From positions 2,289,122-2,353,121 of the forward strand of contig OX442431.1 in assembly GCA_949361645.1 (NCBI GenBank): a stretch of 64,000 nucleotides of DNA, in the 5' to 3' direction. The notes under the pieces were generated by a model that saw nothing but the letters and a program-made list of their open reading frames with translations, searched no databases and had not been told where the DNA came from. Positions 27,265 through 52,000 of the stretch are shown piece by piece. The translations under genes were made by a program, and so were the position numbers. The stretch's first letter is position 1; the number at the start of each line of letters is the position of its first letter. This stretch comes from Spongilla lacustris (lineage: Eukaryota; Porifera; Demospongiae; Spongillida; Spongillidae).

Positions 27265-27304
27265 AATGTGCGGCTGAGGAATGTGGGGCTAACTTCCACA
27301 CGGT
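27265..27304 (-). repeat. Right terminal inverted repeat, 40 bp
   Basis: Perfect reverse complement of 12485-12524. Confidence 0.9.
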
Positions 27305-27313
27305 AGGTTAGGC
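27305..27313 (+). repeat. Right 9-bp target-site duplication
   Basis: AGGTTAGGC, identical to 12476-12484 and directly adjacent to the right terminal repeat. Confidence 0.85.
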
Positions 27314-27450
27314 GTACTTATAGTGCCTGCAAAGCCAGAACTCTCGCATCCGAATTAGAGATACCTTCTAGCTTCTTAATAGCTGTCTAAGCATGCATTA
27401 TACATGTATTTTCTCTTGCAGCTTTGCAGACTCGTTGATCTATATCATAC

Positions 27451-27491
<41 letters not shown>

Positions 27492-28100
27492 AAAAAAAAA
27501 AAAACCCATTCCCTAGCAGTTTTGCTTCAGTCGTGGTTACAACGTTTTCATCTCTCCTTATACTCTTGCTAAACTGAAACATAAGCTGCTGCTTGCATTA
27601 TCGAGCTGACTTTCAATCTGGAACGTGTCGAATAATCAATTAGTTTCGGCCCCAGACCCAACGGACGCAGCTGATTACATCACCGCACGCGTCACTACAG
27701 TAATAGTGGGGAGTTATTCTTGGAGTGAGGTTACTAAAGTTCTCGAGCAAACAACTCAGTCCAGTGTACGTGCTTGTGAGCTTTCTTAAAGTCTACATTC
27801 CAAAGGTTTAGTTCAACCAGAGATAATATATTATCTCTGCACTGGTTGAACTGCTAGTTATTACTGTATTCTGGGCATGCTGGCAAACAGAACACGGATT
27901 CCTTAAAATGAATTGCATCAATTTGCATGCGCTGCGTCTTTATGCCTGCCAGCAGTTCAGTGTATACAGTAACAAGGCTTTGAAACTGTGGAATGTGCCT
28001 CTCTGTCATTATTCACAAGCTTGGAATGAACCATTACAGTTCAGTTGTAGCATGTGTGGCAGATATAGACCTTTTTCATGTGTCACAAGATAATTAACTA
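27314..28100. other. Gene-free flank with C30/A23 homopolymers and a hairpin
   Basis: No coding signal. It holds a run of 30 C (27452-27481) joined directly to 23 A (27482-27504). A short hairpin near 27810-27853 has AGTTCAACC/GGTTGAACT arms around the palindrome AGAGATAATATATTATCTCT. Confidence 0.5.
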
Positions 28101-28121
28101 GATCACGTGTATACTGGTGGC

Positions 28122-28131
28122 GGCCATCTTG
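28122..28131 (+). promoter_or_regulatory. YY1-like CGGCCATCTTG motif
   Basis: The sequence GGCGGCCATCTTGG matches the YY1 consensus that sits just downstream of start sites in many animal genes. It lies about 60 nt upstream of an ATG at 28179. Motif-based inference only. Confidence 0.35.
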
Positions 28132-28178
28132 GTGCACAGACAGTTATTGTGTGTTACAAGCGTTCTGACCGTGACAAA

Positions 28179-28303
28179 GATGTCTCGTTCTATCGAATAT
28201 CTGCTGTTATCAACCACATCGGAGGTGAGCGTGAACGGGAGCTCAGTGAACGACGAAGAGACGGCTTCCTTGAATCATTGCTGCTCTTTCAAGGCAAGAC
28301 ATT
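28179..28303 (+). CDS. Possible first coding exon, gene unknown
   Basis: ATG at 28179 opens 41 codons reading MSRSIEYLLLSTTSEVSVNG, then SSVNDEETASLNHCCSFKAR. It is acidic and Ser-rich with an IEYLLL motif, like a cytoplasmic N-terminus with a dileucine signal. A YY1-like motif lies upstream. It could be the missing first exon of the TPC gene to the right, whose N-terminus is not seen. The junction cannot be proven: the only nearby donor candidate is a GC-type site, AAG|GCAAGA. Otherwise it is a chance ORF. Confidence 0.25.
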
Positions 28304-28723
28304 AATAAAGACGACGCTAGCACTTTGTATCGGGAAAACCAGCTGCCCTGTATGACGAATTAAACCCAGATTAGTTACCAACCCTGCTTCTTGGTACTGT
28401 AAAGGGAAAGGGTAGGCCTACTTTAAAACTGATGTACGAGGCGTGATGAAACATCGAAAGGAGCAGCGCAAATGGACATAGCAGTTATGCGCTTTGATAT
28501 CAAAATGGCTGCTGGTCGCGAAGAAGTCCACGAAGAAGAAGTCTGTACATACTGTACTACAGCTTTTGAACAGGGGGTTGTTGTTGTATTCATAGTCAGA
28601 CCATCAGGTCTGGACGCACATGCATGTACTTGGTCAAACTAAGCACCACAACACAGCTAAAGGTGGCCATACACTAGCTAGGCATATCACCTCAAGGTGT
28701 ATCAAAGTGTTGGGAAGGCCAAG

Positions 28724-29433
28724 TTAAGGCGTTTCTTCACTACCAACCGCAATCCAGATCGATCCGAATTGAGGGTGCGTCCACACTAGCTAATTAGCAT
28801 TCATCGACCAAACCGAATCGATGCAGTCATGATATAAAATGGCTGCTGTTTTATTCACTTTGGAGTTTGGAGAAAACTCACACATTTGGTGGGGATCTGG
28901 GTAGGGGGAGGGGGGGGGGGGGGGGGGGGGGGGCAGATGTGCAACGACAGCTCGACGGAGTTGTACGCAACAAGTTAATCTATCGGCCGGGCAGATAGCT
29001 ACGTACTGCACTGCGTGTACGATCGTACGTAGAAGCACTTAGCAGTGCGTCCTGAAGATGAGAAACCTAGTGCATAAATACAAAAAGGTTATAAGCATGC
29101 ATGATCCATACAATTATACGAGACGTAAACGCGCACAGGTACTAGGTTAAGGACTCGAATGGAGGTAGTAATGGTATACATGTAACAGGACAAGGCCACG
29201 TGTCCCTTTTTTCCTAAGGTGACTTTTGCGTAGCTCCATGTACGCCGCTAAGCAAATTTATGCATTTCCCAGCGGGTTTTATGTGGACTCGAGACAGCGG
29301 CCATTAATTATCAGTATCGGCACGCCCTAACTGCATCGATTCGGTTTGGTCGATGAATGCTAATTAGCTAGTGTGGACGCACCCTCAATCCGGATCGATC
29401 CGGATTGCGGTTGGTAGTGAAGAAACGCCTTTA
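28724..29433. mobile_element. Harbinger-like MITE, 704 bp, TTA-flanked
   Basis: Inverted repeats of 101 bp (28727-28827 and 29330-29430, starting AGGCGTTTCTTCACTACCAA) match with only two mismatches. The element is bordered on both sides by TTA. A 3-bp TTA duplication fits PIF/Harbinger. The interior has no transposase but holds a G24 run (28910-28933). The near-perfect arms suggest recent insertion. Confidence 0.8.
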
Positions 29434-30500
29434 GTGACAAAAAACCAGGAGATATTATTTTAGCGGACGGGAGGGGGGGGGGGATTTGATATAGCTGATT
29501 CTGTTGCAACAATGTCAACTCTACATTCCTGCACTTACAAGAGGTAAATCTCAACTCTCGGCACTAGAAATTAATGAAACCAGAACCATTGCAAATGTGA
29601 GGATATATTTTGAACGGGTGATAGTTAATGTGAAAAAAGAAATACAGTACATTACAAAGTACAATTCATTCAGCCATTGAGAATGCTTCATCTGCAATAT
29701 GTTATCTTCGTATATTGGGATAAACATCCTAGGTAGTGAGAATCATGCAGATACTCGCACATCTTTGACCCATGCAGCCGCTAATAAACTGATTGTAAGC
29801 TTCTAAAGACTTATGAGCTTTAAATTGCTTCGAAGTGATGGAGTTTGTTTGCAGTACTAAATAGGATACCAAATCGCTGGCATACAACTCCCCATTGGAT
29901 GCCAGCGATTTGGTATTTGGCTATTCAGTACCATCTACAAGTTCACCTGGGAATGGATCTAACTAGTTACTGATCGTAATCTTGCTAATGTATCGTGCCT
30001 TAGCATCAGGGTCCAAGTTTCAGGCCCATAGCCAGGTTGTGTGTTGGGGGGGTGCAAAGCAGGCTATAAGTGGACTCGACCAGTGGTGTAGCCTGGATAA
30101 TAATTGTATGTATGGTAGGGCCCACACTGCCAGATGCAGGGTTTGTATATGAAACTGAGAAAGCCCTAGAAAAGGTGCACCCCTCCCACCCAGCTAGGGG
30201 GCAGTGCTCCCGAATCAGGATCTGGGATTCTGAGGCAACACTTGTTTGATGCATAACAGTTTGGGTTCCAAGGGCATATTTATATACTATATATTACAGC
30301 CCAATGTCCATGATAGCATGCAGACATGGATGTACAATTGTAACTCCATTCTGTTCTTGAAGATGGATGCAATGAGTTACATAGGAGGAGGAATATGGTA
30401 CATGCATAAACTATAGTCAAGCTGAATCTCCCATATAGACCGCCAATGGCTTGGGACTTAGAAAGATTGTATCTTGTGGGCTAGGTGAAAAGCCAATCGT
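29434..30500. other. Gene-free stretch with an imperfect hairpin
   Basis: No supported gene. An inverted repeat occupies about 29853-29928: the inner arms 29866-29883 and 29899-29916 are perfect (ATACCAAATCGCTGGCAT and its complement), and the outer arms carry a few mismatches. Confidence 0.5.
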
Positions 30501-30505
30501 GCCTA

Positions 30506-32964
30506 CAGTGCTTCTCAGAAAGAGAGGGAAAAATGAGAATGTCTAGTTATTTAGCCATAACTCTGTAACCAAACATAATGTTGAAACACCAATTACATTT
30601 TTGGAATCAGCATGTATTTTTGCATCATTTTGTGAATTTATGTTGTGTCACGTGATGTGTTTTCGTTTCAGGACCACAACAAGTAACATAGGGTTAAAAC
30701 AACATTTTTTGTTTATAACTCATGAACGCAATGAAGTTAAGGCTTCAAATTTACAACACAACTGCACCATCATAGTCTCCATGTCCATGATCAGTTTGAT
30801 CGTTGCACGCCCTCTTATTATGGAGATCGGTTCAAGATTGTAAAAAATAGAATGTGGGTAGCGGTTAAGGAAAAAACTTCAGAAAAGTTCCGAGGTAAGG
30901 TTTAATTGTTTGTTTGTTACATTGCAAAGTCCCTTTAGTTAATATATGGAACATTGTACTCTTACCCTTCATTGCGATCGTAAGTTGCAATTTGCCAAAG
31001 TTCAAAATTCCATTATCGGACAGAAATTTTGATTATTGATGACGTATCAAAACATGATGTCATTATAGTGATGACGCGTTGTTGTGATTTGCTCGGGAAT
31101 AACTCTTAAACTGTATCAGTAAAGAATGCCTGTTCTACAAATTTGTGTTCTCAACAGGCGAGCCAGAGTTGGCTATATAGCATTTCACCAACTGAATCAA
31201 AAGTAGCTAGCATGGGTGCACTTAGCGCGAAACGTACACGTACACGTATTTAACAAACATCAAGCCCAAAGTACATGTAGAATCAAAAACTCTCCTACGT
31301 GATGAAAGTCTCCAGGCTATTTTTAACCCTTCCTTGGCCTTACCCTCACTCGACCGCTCTTGTACAACCACAGGAACGTCTTCCAGTGCCTTCCACCTCC
31401 CAACTTCTTCGCTTTCTATTTCTGGTACCCCCCGATACATGTATGTATGTATCAGGTAGGTTCTGGAAAGAACAAGTACCTGAAACAGAATCACAGCAGT
31501 AGCGGATCCAGGGGGGGGGCACAACGGGCCCGTGCCCCCCCCCCCCCCCCCCCCGAGGGTCCCGCCCCTGCATGCGTATACACGTACATGTACGACTATG
31601 TGTACGCGAACGTAAGCAAACGCAGCGCAGAGATATAGCTACGGCAGAACTGGCCTATTATACGTACGCCTACGTACATAATGATACATGGGTCAGGGCC
31701 AAGTATGAATATGATTGCTTTTATCGCGTGATGTATAAGCATTTGGCTCTACAATAGAAGTACAGGCAGAGATCATTTGCCGACCGTTTAGCGTATGTTA
31801 TTCAATTTTCCCTCTAGAGAGCATATCGAAAAGTACCAAAAACCGAGCATAGCCCCAAAATTAGCTATAGCCCATATATTTCCGTGGAGGCAAACAAAGC
31901 AATTAACGCCCACGCGTCATGTGACCATATGAAAAAGGTAGCATTTCAATATTTTCTAAACGAATAAACGGTGAGTTCAACTTCAGGACTTGTACTATCA
32001 ACGGCGATGCATCGGCGCATTGAACATATAGCGGCTGAGCTCTTGATCTGTCGCTCCCCAGCCTCGATCAGTAATTACATTTTTAGTGCAGTTTTTACGT
32101 ACTTTTTGGGGGGTTTTCTACGCAGAAAGCGTTGGCTTCTGGGGCTCCGCCCCAGACCCCGGTGGGGGAGCTTACAGCGCTCCCCCACACCCCCTAGCTG
32201 GGCGGGAGGGTGCCCCCCTCCCGCACCCTCCCCGGGCTGGCCCCGCCTACTACTTCGCCCCACCCCTTGCCACACCCTCGCCGGTGCCCCCCCCCCCTCC
32301 CAATTCCTGGATCCGCCACTGCACAGACTTGGAAACTGCTGCATGTGCCAGAAGCCATTGCGTTATTATTACGCTATTACATGTAATCAGTTGTGACGTC
32401 AAAGTGGACGATAATACCTTAACGTATACGGAAAAACGTTAAAATTTCTACCCGATAATGGAATTTTTAACTTTGGCAAATTGCAACTTACGATTGCAAT
32501 GACGGATAAGAGTTAAATGTTTCATATATTAACTACAGGGACTTTGCAATGTAACGAACAAAGAATTAAACCTTACCTCGGAACTTTTCAGGAGTTTTTT
32601 CCTTAACCGCTACCCACCTTCAATTTTTTACAATCTTGAACCGATCTCCATAACTAGAGGGCGTGTAACGATCAAACTGCTCATGGACATGCAGACTATG
32701 ATGGTGCAGTTGTGTTGTAAATTTGAAGCCTTAACTCCATTACATTCATGAGTTATAAACAAAAAATGTTGTTTTTACCCTATGTTACTTGTTGTGGTCC
32801 TGAAACGAAAACACATCACGTGACACAACATAAATTCACAGGATGATACAAAAATACATGCTGATTCTGACAATGTAATATTTTTTCCACATCATGTTTG
32901 GTTACAGAGTTATGGCTAAATAACTAGACATTCTCATTTTTCCCTCTCTTTGTGAGAAGCACTG
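30506..32964. mobile_element. Tc1/mariner-type element with ~525-bp TIRs
   Basis: The left arm 30506-31031 and the right arm 32440-32964 are long inverted repeats at high identity. They start CAGTGCTTCTCA and are flanked by TA (30504-30505 and 32965-32966). CAGT ends with TA target duplication are typical of Tc1/mariner. No transposase ORF lies between the arms, so the element is non-autonomous. The interior is occupied largely by a second element (31497-32321). Confidence 0.75.
31497..32321. mobile_element. GC-rich element nested in the TA-flanked element
   Basis: The left end CAGTAGCGGATCCAGG and the right end CCTGGATCCGCCACTG are 16-bp inverted repeats with one mismatch. They are bordered by CACAG on both sides (31492-31496 and 32322-32326), a possible 5-bp duplication. 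The right end contains a GC-rich block including GGGGCTCCGCCCCAGACCCC, and the left end a C20 run. CAGTGGCGGATCCAGG-type ends are common on non-autonomous DNA elements in animals. The family is not assigned: hAT would give 8 bp rather than 5. Confidence 0.5.
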
Positions 32965-33087
32965 TAGCTTCACTTCCCCACCCCAACACCCACAATTACT
33001 ATTATCATCTAGAATAGCAAGTACACGCATGTGCAGACTATATGCATACTATAAATTATAGCAAGTAGTACAACTCTTCAAATTTTA

Positions 33088-33634
33088 GTCATATGCTATG
33101 TGGGCAGATTTTTGATGTGGGAGAAACGATTGACAGTTTGTGGAGCAAATCATATATATGTACATTACTTGAGTGAGATGCAAACATTATTTGATACATG
33201 TAATGTACATGCACAAGGTATACTGTACATAATTATAGCACCCAAAGAGTTAAACTACAAAAACACTATGAATTATTCAATTCCATGCATATGAAAAAAA
33301 ACTGCCAGATTGCCTGTGAGTACAGATGATGCTTAGATTCCACTAGTGTATTCCAGTAATAATTTGTTCACATTTGAAAACAAGTCAGAACCAAGCAGAC
33401 GACAACTGTAACAGGTAGCTTTTTGTATGGAGCACTCTTTAACTCTTTGGGTGCCATAATGATATAATTATGTACATGGTATACCTTGTGCGTGTACATT
33501 ACATGTATCAAATAATGTTGGCATGTCACTCAAGTACTGTACATGTATATGATTTGCTCCATAAACTGTCAATTGCTGATAACTACTTGCGTTAGTTTCT
33601 CCCACATCAAAAATGTGCACACGTAGCATATGAC
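33088..33634. repeat. Inverted repeat, probable MITE
   Basis: Arms of about 170-200 bp (33088-33256 and about 33434-33634) begin GTCATATGCTA and match in reverse complement with scattered mismatches around a spacer of about 180 bp. I could not find a convincing target duplication. Confidence 0.6.
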
Positions 33635-33676
33635 CTGTGGGATGCACTGGTATCAGTTTGTGTAGTGTTGCTGAAA

Positions 33677-33876
33677 NNNNNNNNNNNNNNNNNNNNNNNN
33701 NNNNNNNNNNNNNNNNNNNNNNNNNNNNNNNNNNNNNNNNNNNNNNNNNNNNNNNNNNNNNNNNNNNNNNNNNNNNNNNNNNNNNNNNNNNNNNNNNNNN
33801 NNNNNNNNNNNNNNNNNNNNNNNNNNNNNNNNNNNNNNNNNNNNNNNNNNNNNNNNNNNNNNNNNNNNNNNNNNNN
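33677..33876. other. Assembly gap, 200 N
   Basis: A round 200-base gap at the edge of a GGAGGAGGGATATGTGGG minisatellite. The repeat probably broke the assembly. The true length is unknown, and missing 5' exons of the TPC gene could lie here. Confidence 0.98.
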
Positions 33877-34435
33877 TGTGGAGGAGGAGGGATATGTGGG
33901 GAGTAGGTGGGATATGTGGGGGGTAGGAGGAGGGATATGTGGGGGTAGGTGGGATATGAGGGAGTAGGAGGAGGGATATGTGGGAGGAGGAGGGATATGT
34001 GGGAGGAGGAGGGATATGTGGGAGTAGGTGGGATATGTGGGAGGAGGAGGGATATGTGGGAGTAGGTGGATATGTGGGGGTAGGAGGAGGGATATGTGGG
34101 GGGTAGGTGGGATATGTGGAGTAGGAGGAGGGATATGTGGGAGGAGGAGGGATATGTGGGAGGAGGAGGGATATGTGGGGGTAGGTGGATATGTGGGAGT
34201 AGGAGGAGGGATATGTGGGGGTACGGTGGGATATGTGGGAGTAGGTGGGATATGTGGGAGTAGGTGGGATATGTGGGAGGAGGAGGGATATGTGGGGTAG
34301 GAGGGAGATATGTGGGAGTAGGAGGGATATGTGGGGGTAGGAGGAGGGATATGTGGGGGTAGGTGGGATATGTGGGAGGAGGGATATGTGGAGAGGTGGG
34401 ATATGTGGGAGTAGGAGGAGGGATATGTGGGGGTA
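33877..34435. repeat. GA-rich minisatellite, 14-20-bp units
   Basis: Units of the type GTAGGAGGAGGGATATGTGG with variable G content, more than 25 copies. It lies directly upstream of the first TPC exon seen and borders the gap. Confidence 0.95.
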
Positions 34436-34499
34436 GAGTGTTTATATCTTTCCATTGGTTGCTGCTTTGTTGTCAAAAGCAGTCTTGTCTCCTCCCCAG

Positions 34500-48333
<13,834 letters not shown>

Positions 48334-48697
48334 TACTGTGGGACCATATCTGTTTGGGAACATACACTGCATTAGCTCAATTGGTGTGTGCAGATTTGTC
48401 ATATGGATTATACTGCTCTTTGTGTTTGTAGAGCCATGGAGAAAGAGGGACTTAAACCTTATTGAAAGTGTGAGAACAAATACTGGTGTGAAAAGGATGC
48501 ATTCTCTGTATGATAAGTGGGTATAAGCCCATTAATTTACTATTGTACATGTATGTAATGGATGTACATATATAGAGAGGCAAATGTGTGTCATGCAATG
48601 GGCAAGATCTGTATGGAAGTATACACTTGGCAATGCACTACTCATCCTCGCAACATGGCTGGCTATACATGTATGTCTGAGGTTGTGCCCCCATCGC

Positions 48698-48790
48698 AGG
48701 GCCCATACCCAGGCCATGCAGGGCCCATACCCAGGCCATGTAGGGCCCATACCCAGGCCATGTAGCGCCCATACCCAGGCCATGCAGGGC
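48698..48790. repeat. About 22-bp repeat in the TPC 3' flank
   Basis: Unit GGGCCCATACCCAGGCCATG plus CA, four to five copies, just before a candidate poly(A) signal. Confidence 0.9.
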
Positions 48791-48796
48791 CTTAGA

Positions 48797-48802
48797 AATA
48801 AA
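48797..48802 (+). other. Candidate TPC poly(A) signal
   Basis: AATAAA about 465 nt after the TPC stop. The convergent minus-strand gene has an AATAAA (minus strand) at 48949-48954, so the two transcripts would end about 150 bp apart. Confidence 0.4.
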
Positions 48803-49060
48803 TTTTTTATCAATTGACAGTTCTTTCATCTTTCTGTCTGGCCAGATCCATCACCAGTGAAGCCTTTTCAATTTGTTTGAAATGTTGTTAACTTGTCCAC
48901 TTCAGCATTTATAGTTTATCGATGATTTAACAACAGTTCCATCATGCCTTTATTGCAAACATTGTTTGCCACATTAAATCAATTATAAATAATTTGTATT
49001 ATCACCACAATTATTAACACACGTTACACAAAAGTGAGTCATTTGCAGCATAGATCTGCT

Positions 49061-52000
49061 CTATGCTAGTGTTGGCTTTGGGACCTGGAAGATCTGGTTC
49101 ATATCCAGCTCCACATACTTGCGGTCGTATGCATTATCTGGTCCTGTCTCTATAGCCGCTCGTGCGTTGGACACATACATCTTCATTCCCTGTGGTAGAG
49201 ATGGCATGCAGAGATGATCATTTCCGTGGACATTCAGGAAACCATTTGCATACAGTGCTAAATACCAGTATGCACATTGAAGAGTGTTGTTGTTGAAAAC
49301 GGCCCAGCCACACCCACACATAAGGAACACAGATATGGAGATGGACAGACTATCGGCACATTTATAAATAGATGTTGTTAATGCTTTCATTTGATACGTA
49401 ATTTTTCACACCATAGAATATAAATTGGAATGTAGTTTTATAATTAACACATGGCTGGTGGAATAAAAAACACCTAGCTATCAGTTTCAGCATTAGTACC
49501 ACTCACCGCGAGGTCATAGACAACAGCCTGAAGGTCTCCAGTTTGCACCACCCCCAGCAGCTGGATCACAGTGGCTGGACTCAGGGTACCATACGAGGCA
49601 CGCAGGACCTATATGGGAGTCCCATTTTATGGAAGACATATCTCATAGCACACACAGCAACACTTACCTCATTCCAGCAGCCAAGGTGAACTCCCCAGTA
49701 AGCTAGGTCTTTGCCACAAACAGATCAAAATGATGAACTGCTGCAGACAAATGTACAGTCGCACATTGTACCTGGCATGGCATAATTCTGGTAACAGGTA
49801 TCATTACAGCCCTCCGTGTTGAACCTGGTTACATTGACCTCTGTAACATTCTTGTCATCAAATATCTGTCACACCAGCAAAAATAAAAATACAACATAAA
49901 ACACCTATACATTATTGAGGTACTTGGAATTTTACCTCAAATGTGGAATAGGAGTACTCAAAAAGTCTGAACGCTTTCATGTTTCCATCTCCTACTCCCA
50001 GCCATATGGAGCAGGTCCTGTGTGCCTCCTGGATGCGCCTGTGATGTGATTGGTCAGCTCATGCTGCCTACATGTACACCAACAAACCAGATGGCATTTT
50101 CAAGAGAACTGTCAAACTGTAGTATGTCACGAATAAGAAAATTAAATGGAACTCCTATACGTGATTCGTCTCCAAATGGCATTTCTGCATGTTTCTCAGA
50201 CATTGCAATACCCTTTGAAGACATACCTGTACGACATATGAAAATATATTCCACTTGAGATGGCTAATAAGATTCAGGGGTAGTGTGAAAAAGCACTCAA
50301 ACAGGTTGGTGGCAAGAATATGTCCATATCCATAGTGTATTGAGTAGCACAGGTCAACTGTACATACATATACTAAGTATACATTCACACATGCATTGTA
50401 CATGTACACATACATGTATACATATGTACCTGAGATGGAGGCTATCCAGCCTGCCCACCCAACATTGGCAAACACATTGCCATTGCCCTCGTTGGGATGG
50501 TACACCACCACAGTAGGGGCATCCTGCAGAGAGGCAGTTGTGTCAAAGTCCAGAGCCCTGACCTGTGTGGGGAGGGAGGGAGGGAGGGAGGGAGGGAGGG
50601 AGGGAGGGAGAGGGAGGGAGGGAGGGAGGGAGGGAGGGAGAGAGGGAGGGAGGGAGGGAGGGAGGGAGGGAGGGAGGGAGGGAGGGAGGGAGGGAGGGAG
50701 GGAGGGAGGGAGGGAGGGAAAGATCATACCAATCCTCCTAATGTATCTGCCCTGCCCATTGTACCTGGATCATTCCAGATGGATCAATGGTTGCAGTACC
50801 CCAAGCTCCTAGCATTGAGCATCCAGCCTGAAAGAACCAACACGATTGTAACTAAGTAATCTTGTTCATTTCTCATGCATTTTACATAGAAGTGTGGTAG
50901 AATTAACATGTACAGTATTTGCGGTCAAGTATGTGGGAGGGTATTGGCTCATGGCTCATGAAGATCTTGCAACGTACAACGTTTGATATAACTTGATCAG
51001 AGTGTGATGTTATATGGACAGAATGGGGTAAATGCATGGAGGTATGGAATATTTACTGCATGCTTGCAGGACACAAGGTAGTAACTATCTAATTAACTGT
51101 GAAGTGCATATAAGCAAAGTTATTAATTTTATGATCAAAGGCAGTGCAGCAGTAGACAGGCTATGGGGGAAGGTTTGGCAAGGCATAAGGCCAATATAAA
51201 AGTTAGGGTGTGCATATCAAACTCTTTAGTGTAAGTTTTGTCATTTCTCACCAGCCTAACACGTGTGCCTCTGTCCTGTTATTGTGTGCTATCTGTGATG
51301 TAATATAGATAATGGAAGTAGCACAAAAGAAGGTACTTATGAAGCAGGTACAGCAAGACTTAGCAGAACAGCACTGTTACATTGATCCCTGAGAAAAGGG
51401 AGCTCGTACGAGATGTTGAAATAGAAGCTCATGTTGGCTGTTTACTGTTTACAATGGCATGTGCAATAACACCATGCACAGGGTGTAATCGTGCTGATTC
51501 AACAGGGTAACCACACATTGTACCAGATGACTTATCTAGTTATTAAACCAACCAAATTATGCATCTCTGTGGAACATATATTCAGCAGTCAGCATATGTT
51601 AATCGTGAATTTGTAAACCCACCACCATATTTTGTACCCACATTAGTTGCTGTACCTAGGCATACAATATCCACAGGCAGCAACATTCAACTCCACTAAG
51701 GAAGTTCAACATATTCAAACCAAAACACCGCAACATTAGAATGATATGCACACAGGTGCCAACTCTGAGCACTACAGCTCAGTGATAAACTAATTTAGTA
51801 AAACATCAATAGAAATTAAAGTTAGTGATCACATGCACTAACCTTAATAAACTTAGTGATCATGTGCACTAACCTTAATCAGCTCTGGGATCATGTGCAC
51901 GCGACGCAGAAGGATGTAATCAATACCAGATGCATCTGCAAGGCCCCTCATCTCATCGTAGAAGTACTTGGGTGTGTACGGCTCAGTTAACAAGTACGTG

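Larger units (their letters stand above)
12485..27304. mobile_element. 14.8-kb TIR element filled with satellite DNA
   Basis: The first 40 bases (12485-12524, starting ACCGTGTGGAAGTTAGCCCC) are a perfect inverted copy of the last 40 (27265-27304). Both ends are directly bordered by AGGTTAGGC. Together these are the hallmarks of a DNA-transposon insertion. Inside are about 2.2 kb of AT-rich unique sequence (12525-14740) without a recognisable transposase, then the 163-bp satellite to about 27165. The element is therefore non-autonomous. A 9-bp duplication fits Merlin (8-9 bp) or Mutator-like (about 9 bp) families; a broken Merlin-type transposase lies at 55 kb. Superfamily assignment is inference. 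The satellite probably amplified after or along with insertion. Confidence 0.75.

Noticed and set aside
33607..34476. 289-codon Pro/Ser/His-rich ORF
   Set aside because: Minisatellite translation that runs through the N gap.
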